DNA of 32,486 nucleotides, from assembly GCA_017634575.1 (NCBI GenBank), contig JAGBND010000072.1:1-32486 (forward strand), read 5' to 3'. The position numbers were made by a program, and so were the translations under genes. A model generated the notes under the pieces. It did not search any database. It saw only the letters and a program-made list of their open reading frames with translations, and had not been told where the DNA came from. Source of the DNA: Bacillota bacterium (lineage in GTDB: Bacteria; Bacillota; Clostridia; Lachnospirales; Bianqueaceae). Within the stretch, counting starts at the first letter, position 1. Each line of letters begins with the position of its first letter. Shown here piece after piece: positions 32,363-32,486 of the stretch.

Positions 32363-32486
32363 TGGTTTACTCGAGCAAAATGTACGTTTTTGACCAGTTT
32401 TGGCTCGAAAAATATTTCTGGTTTACTCGGGCAAAATGTACGTTTTTGAGGTCATTTACCACAAAAAATTTTTCTGGTTTATTTTC
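32363..32486. repeat. 56-bp-period direct repeats at the right edge (possible IS21-type element end)
   Basis: A 31-base unit (TGGTTTACTCG, R, GCAAAATGTACGTTTTTGA) occurs at 32363-32393 and 32419-32449 with one mismatch; a third copy begins at 32475 and is cut by the window edge. Starts are exactly 56 apart. The 25-base intervals differ but both end in an A/T-rich AAAAATWTTTC, so the true unit includes that part. Multiple internal repeats of this kind occur at ends of IS21-family elements; the assignment is inferred and no transposase is in view. Confidence 0.6.

Noticed and set aside
32363-32486. CRISPR array
   Set aside because: Only two full repeats and one partial, intervals of 25 bases that resemble each other at their ends, and no cas gene in the window.

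Overview
The window reads as a chromosomal segment of a low-to-mid GC Gram-positive of the Clostridia, most likely a Lachnospiraceae-type gut bacterium. The evidence is a CIRCE-controlled groESL operon, strong AGGAGG ribosome sites, TTGACA/TATAAT promoters, RemA/YloU/FakA/YlbM-type Firmicutes genes, the gene order yicC-remA-gmk-rpoZ-priA-def-fmt-rsmB-rlmN-prpC-prkC-rsgA-rpe-rpmB-yloU-fakA-recG (the Bacillus yloC-to-recG order), and small families typical of Lachnospiraceae (DUF5721-like, and a coiled-coil 'ATPase' beside coaD). The taxon is inferred; no rRNA is present.

Layout. 1-392: two tRNA genes on the minus strand (one cut by the window edge, one tRNA-Leu(UAA)) with their promoter, divergent from ispF. 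393-3160: ispF, then groES-groEL on minus with CIRCE and promoter. 3282-4744: tmcAL (ylbM) on plus, ending at a bidirectional terminator. 4756-8513, minus: rsmD-coaD-coiled-coil protein, then a membrane-anchored parvulin foldase and a small lipoprotein. 8574-12981, minus: rpmB with its own promoter and terminator, then yloU-fakA-recG; recG is frameshifted. 12991-23737, minus: a ten-gene overlapping run rpoZ-priA-def-fmt-rsmB-rlmN-prpC-prkC-rsgA-rpe covering RNA polymerase omega, replication restart, formyl-Met metabolism, rRNA methylation, and Ser/Thr phosphorylation signalling. 23729-25535, minus: yicC-remA-gmk. 25609-27872, plus: an FAD oxidoreductase and a DUF5721-like gene.

27873-32486 is different: AT-rich, gene-poor and repeat-rich. 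It carries one 1018-aa secreted, wall-anchored BspA-like/repeat surface protein, a decayed zinc-ribbon gene, a stand-alone promoter-to-terminator unit that looks like a small RNA gene, two convergent terminators, and a 56-bp-period repeat array running off the right edge. Two related modules (about 27.90-28.03 kb and 32.27-32.37 kb, same orientation) bracket this segment, as expected of ends of related mobile elements. This accessory region holds most of the unexplained structure; everything to its left is conserved housekeeping.

The core genes fit together as translation and growth control: protein start and maturation (fmt, def), ribosome assembly and modification (rsgA, rsmB, rsmD, rlmN, rpmB), tRNA modification (tmcAL), folding (groESL, foldase), and kinase/phosphatase signalling (prkC/prpC) that in related bacteria regulates RsgA and cell-wall growth.
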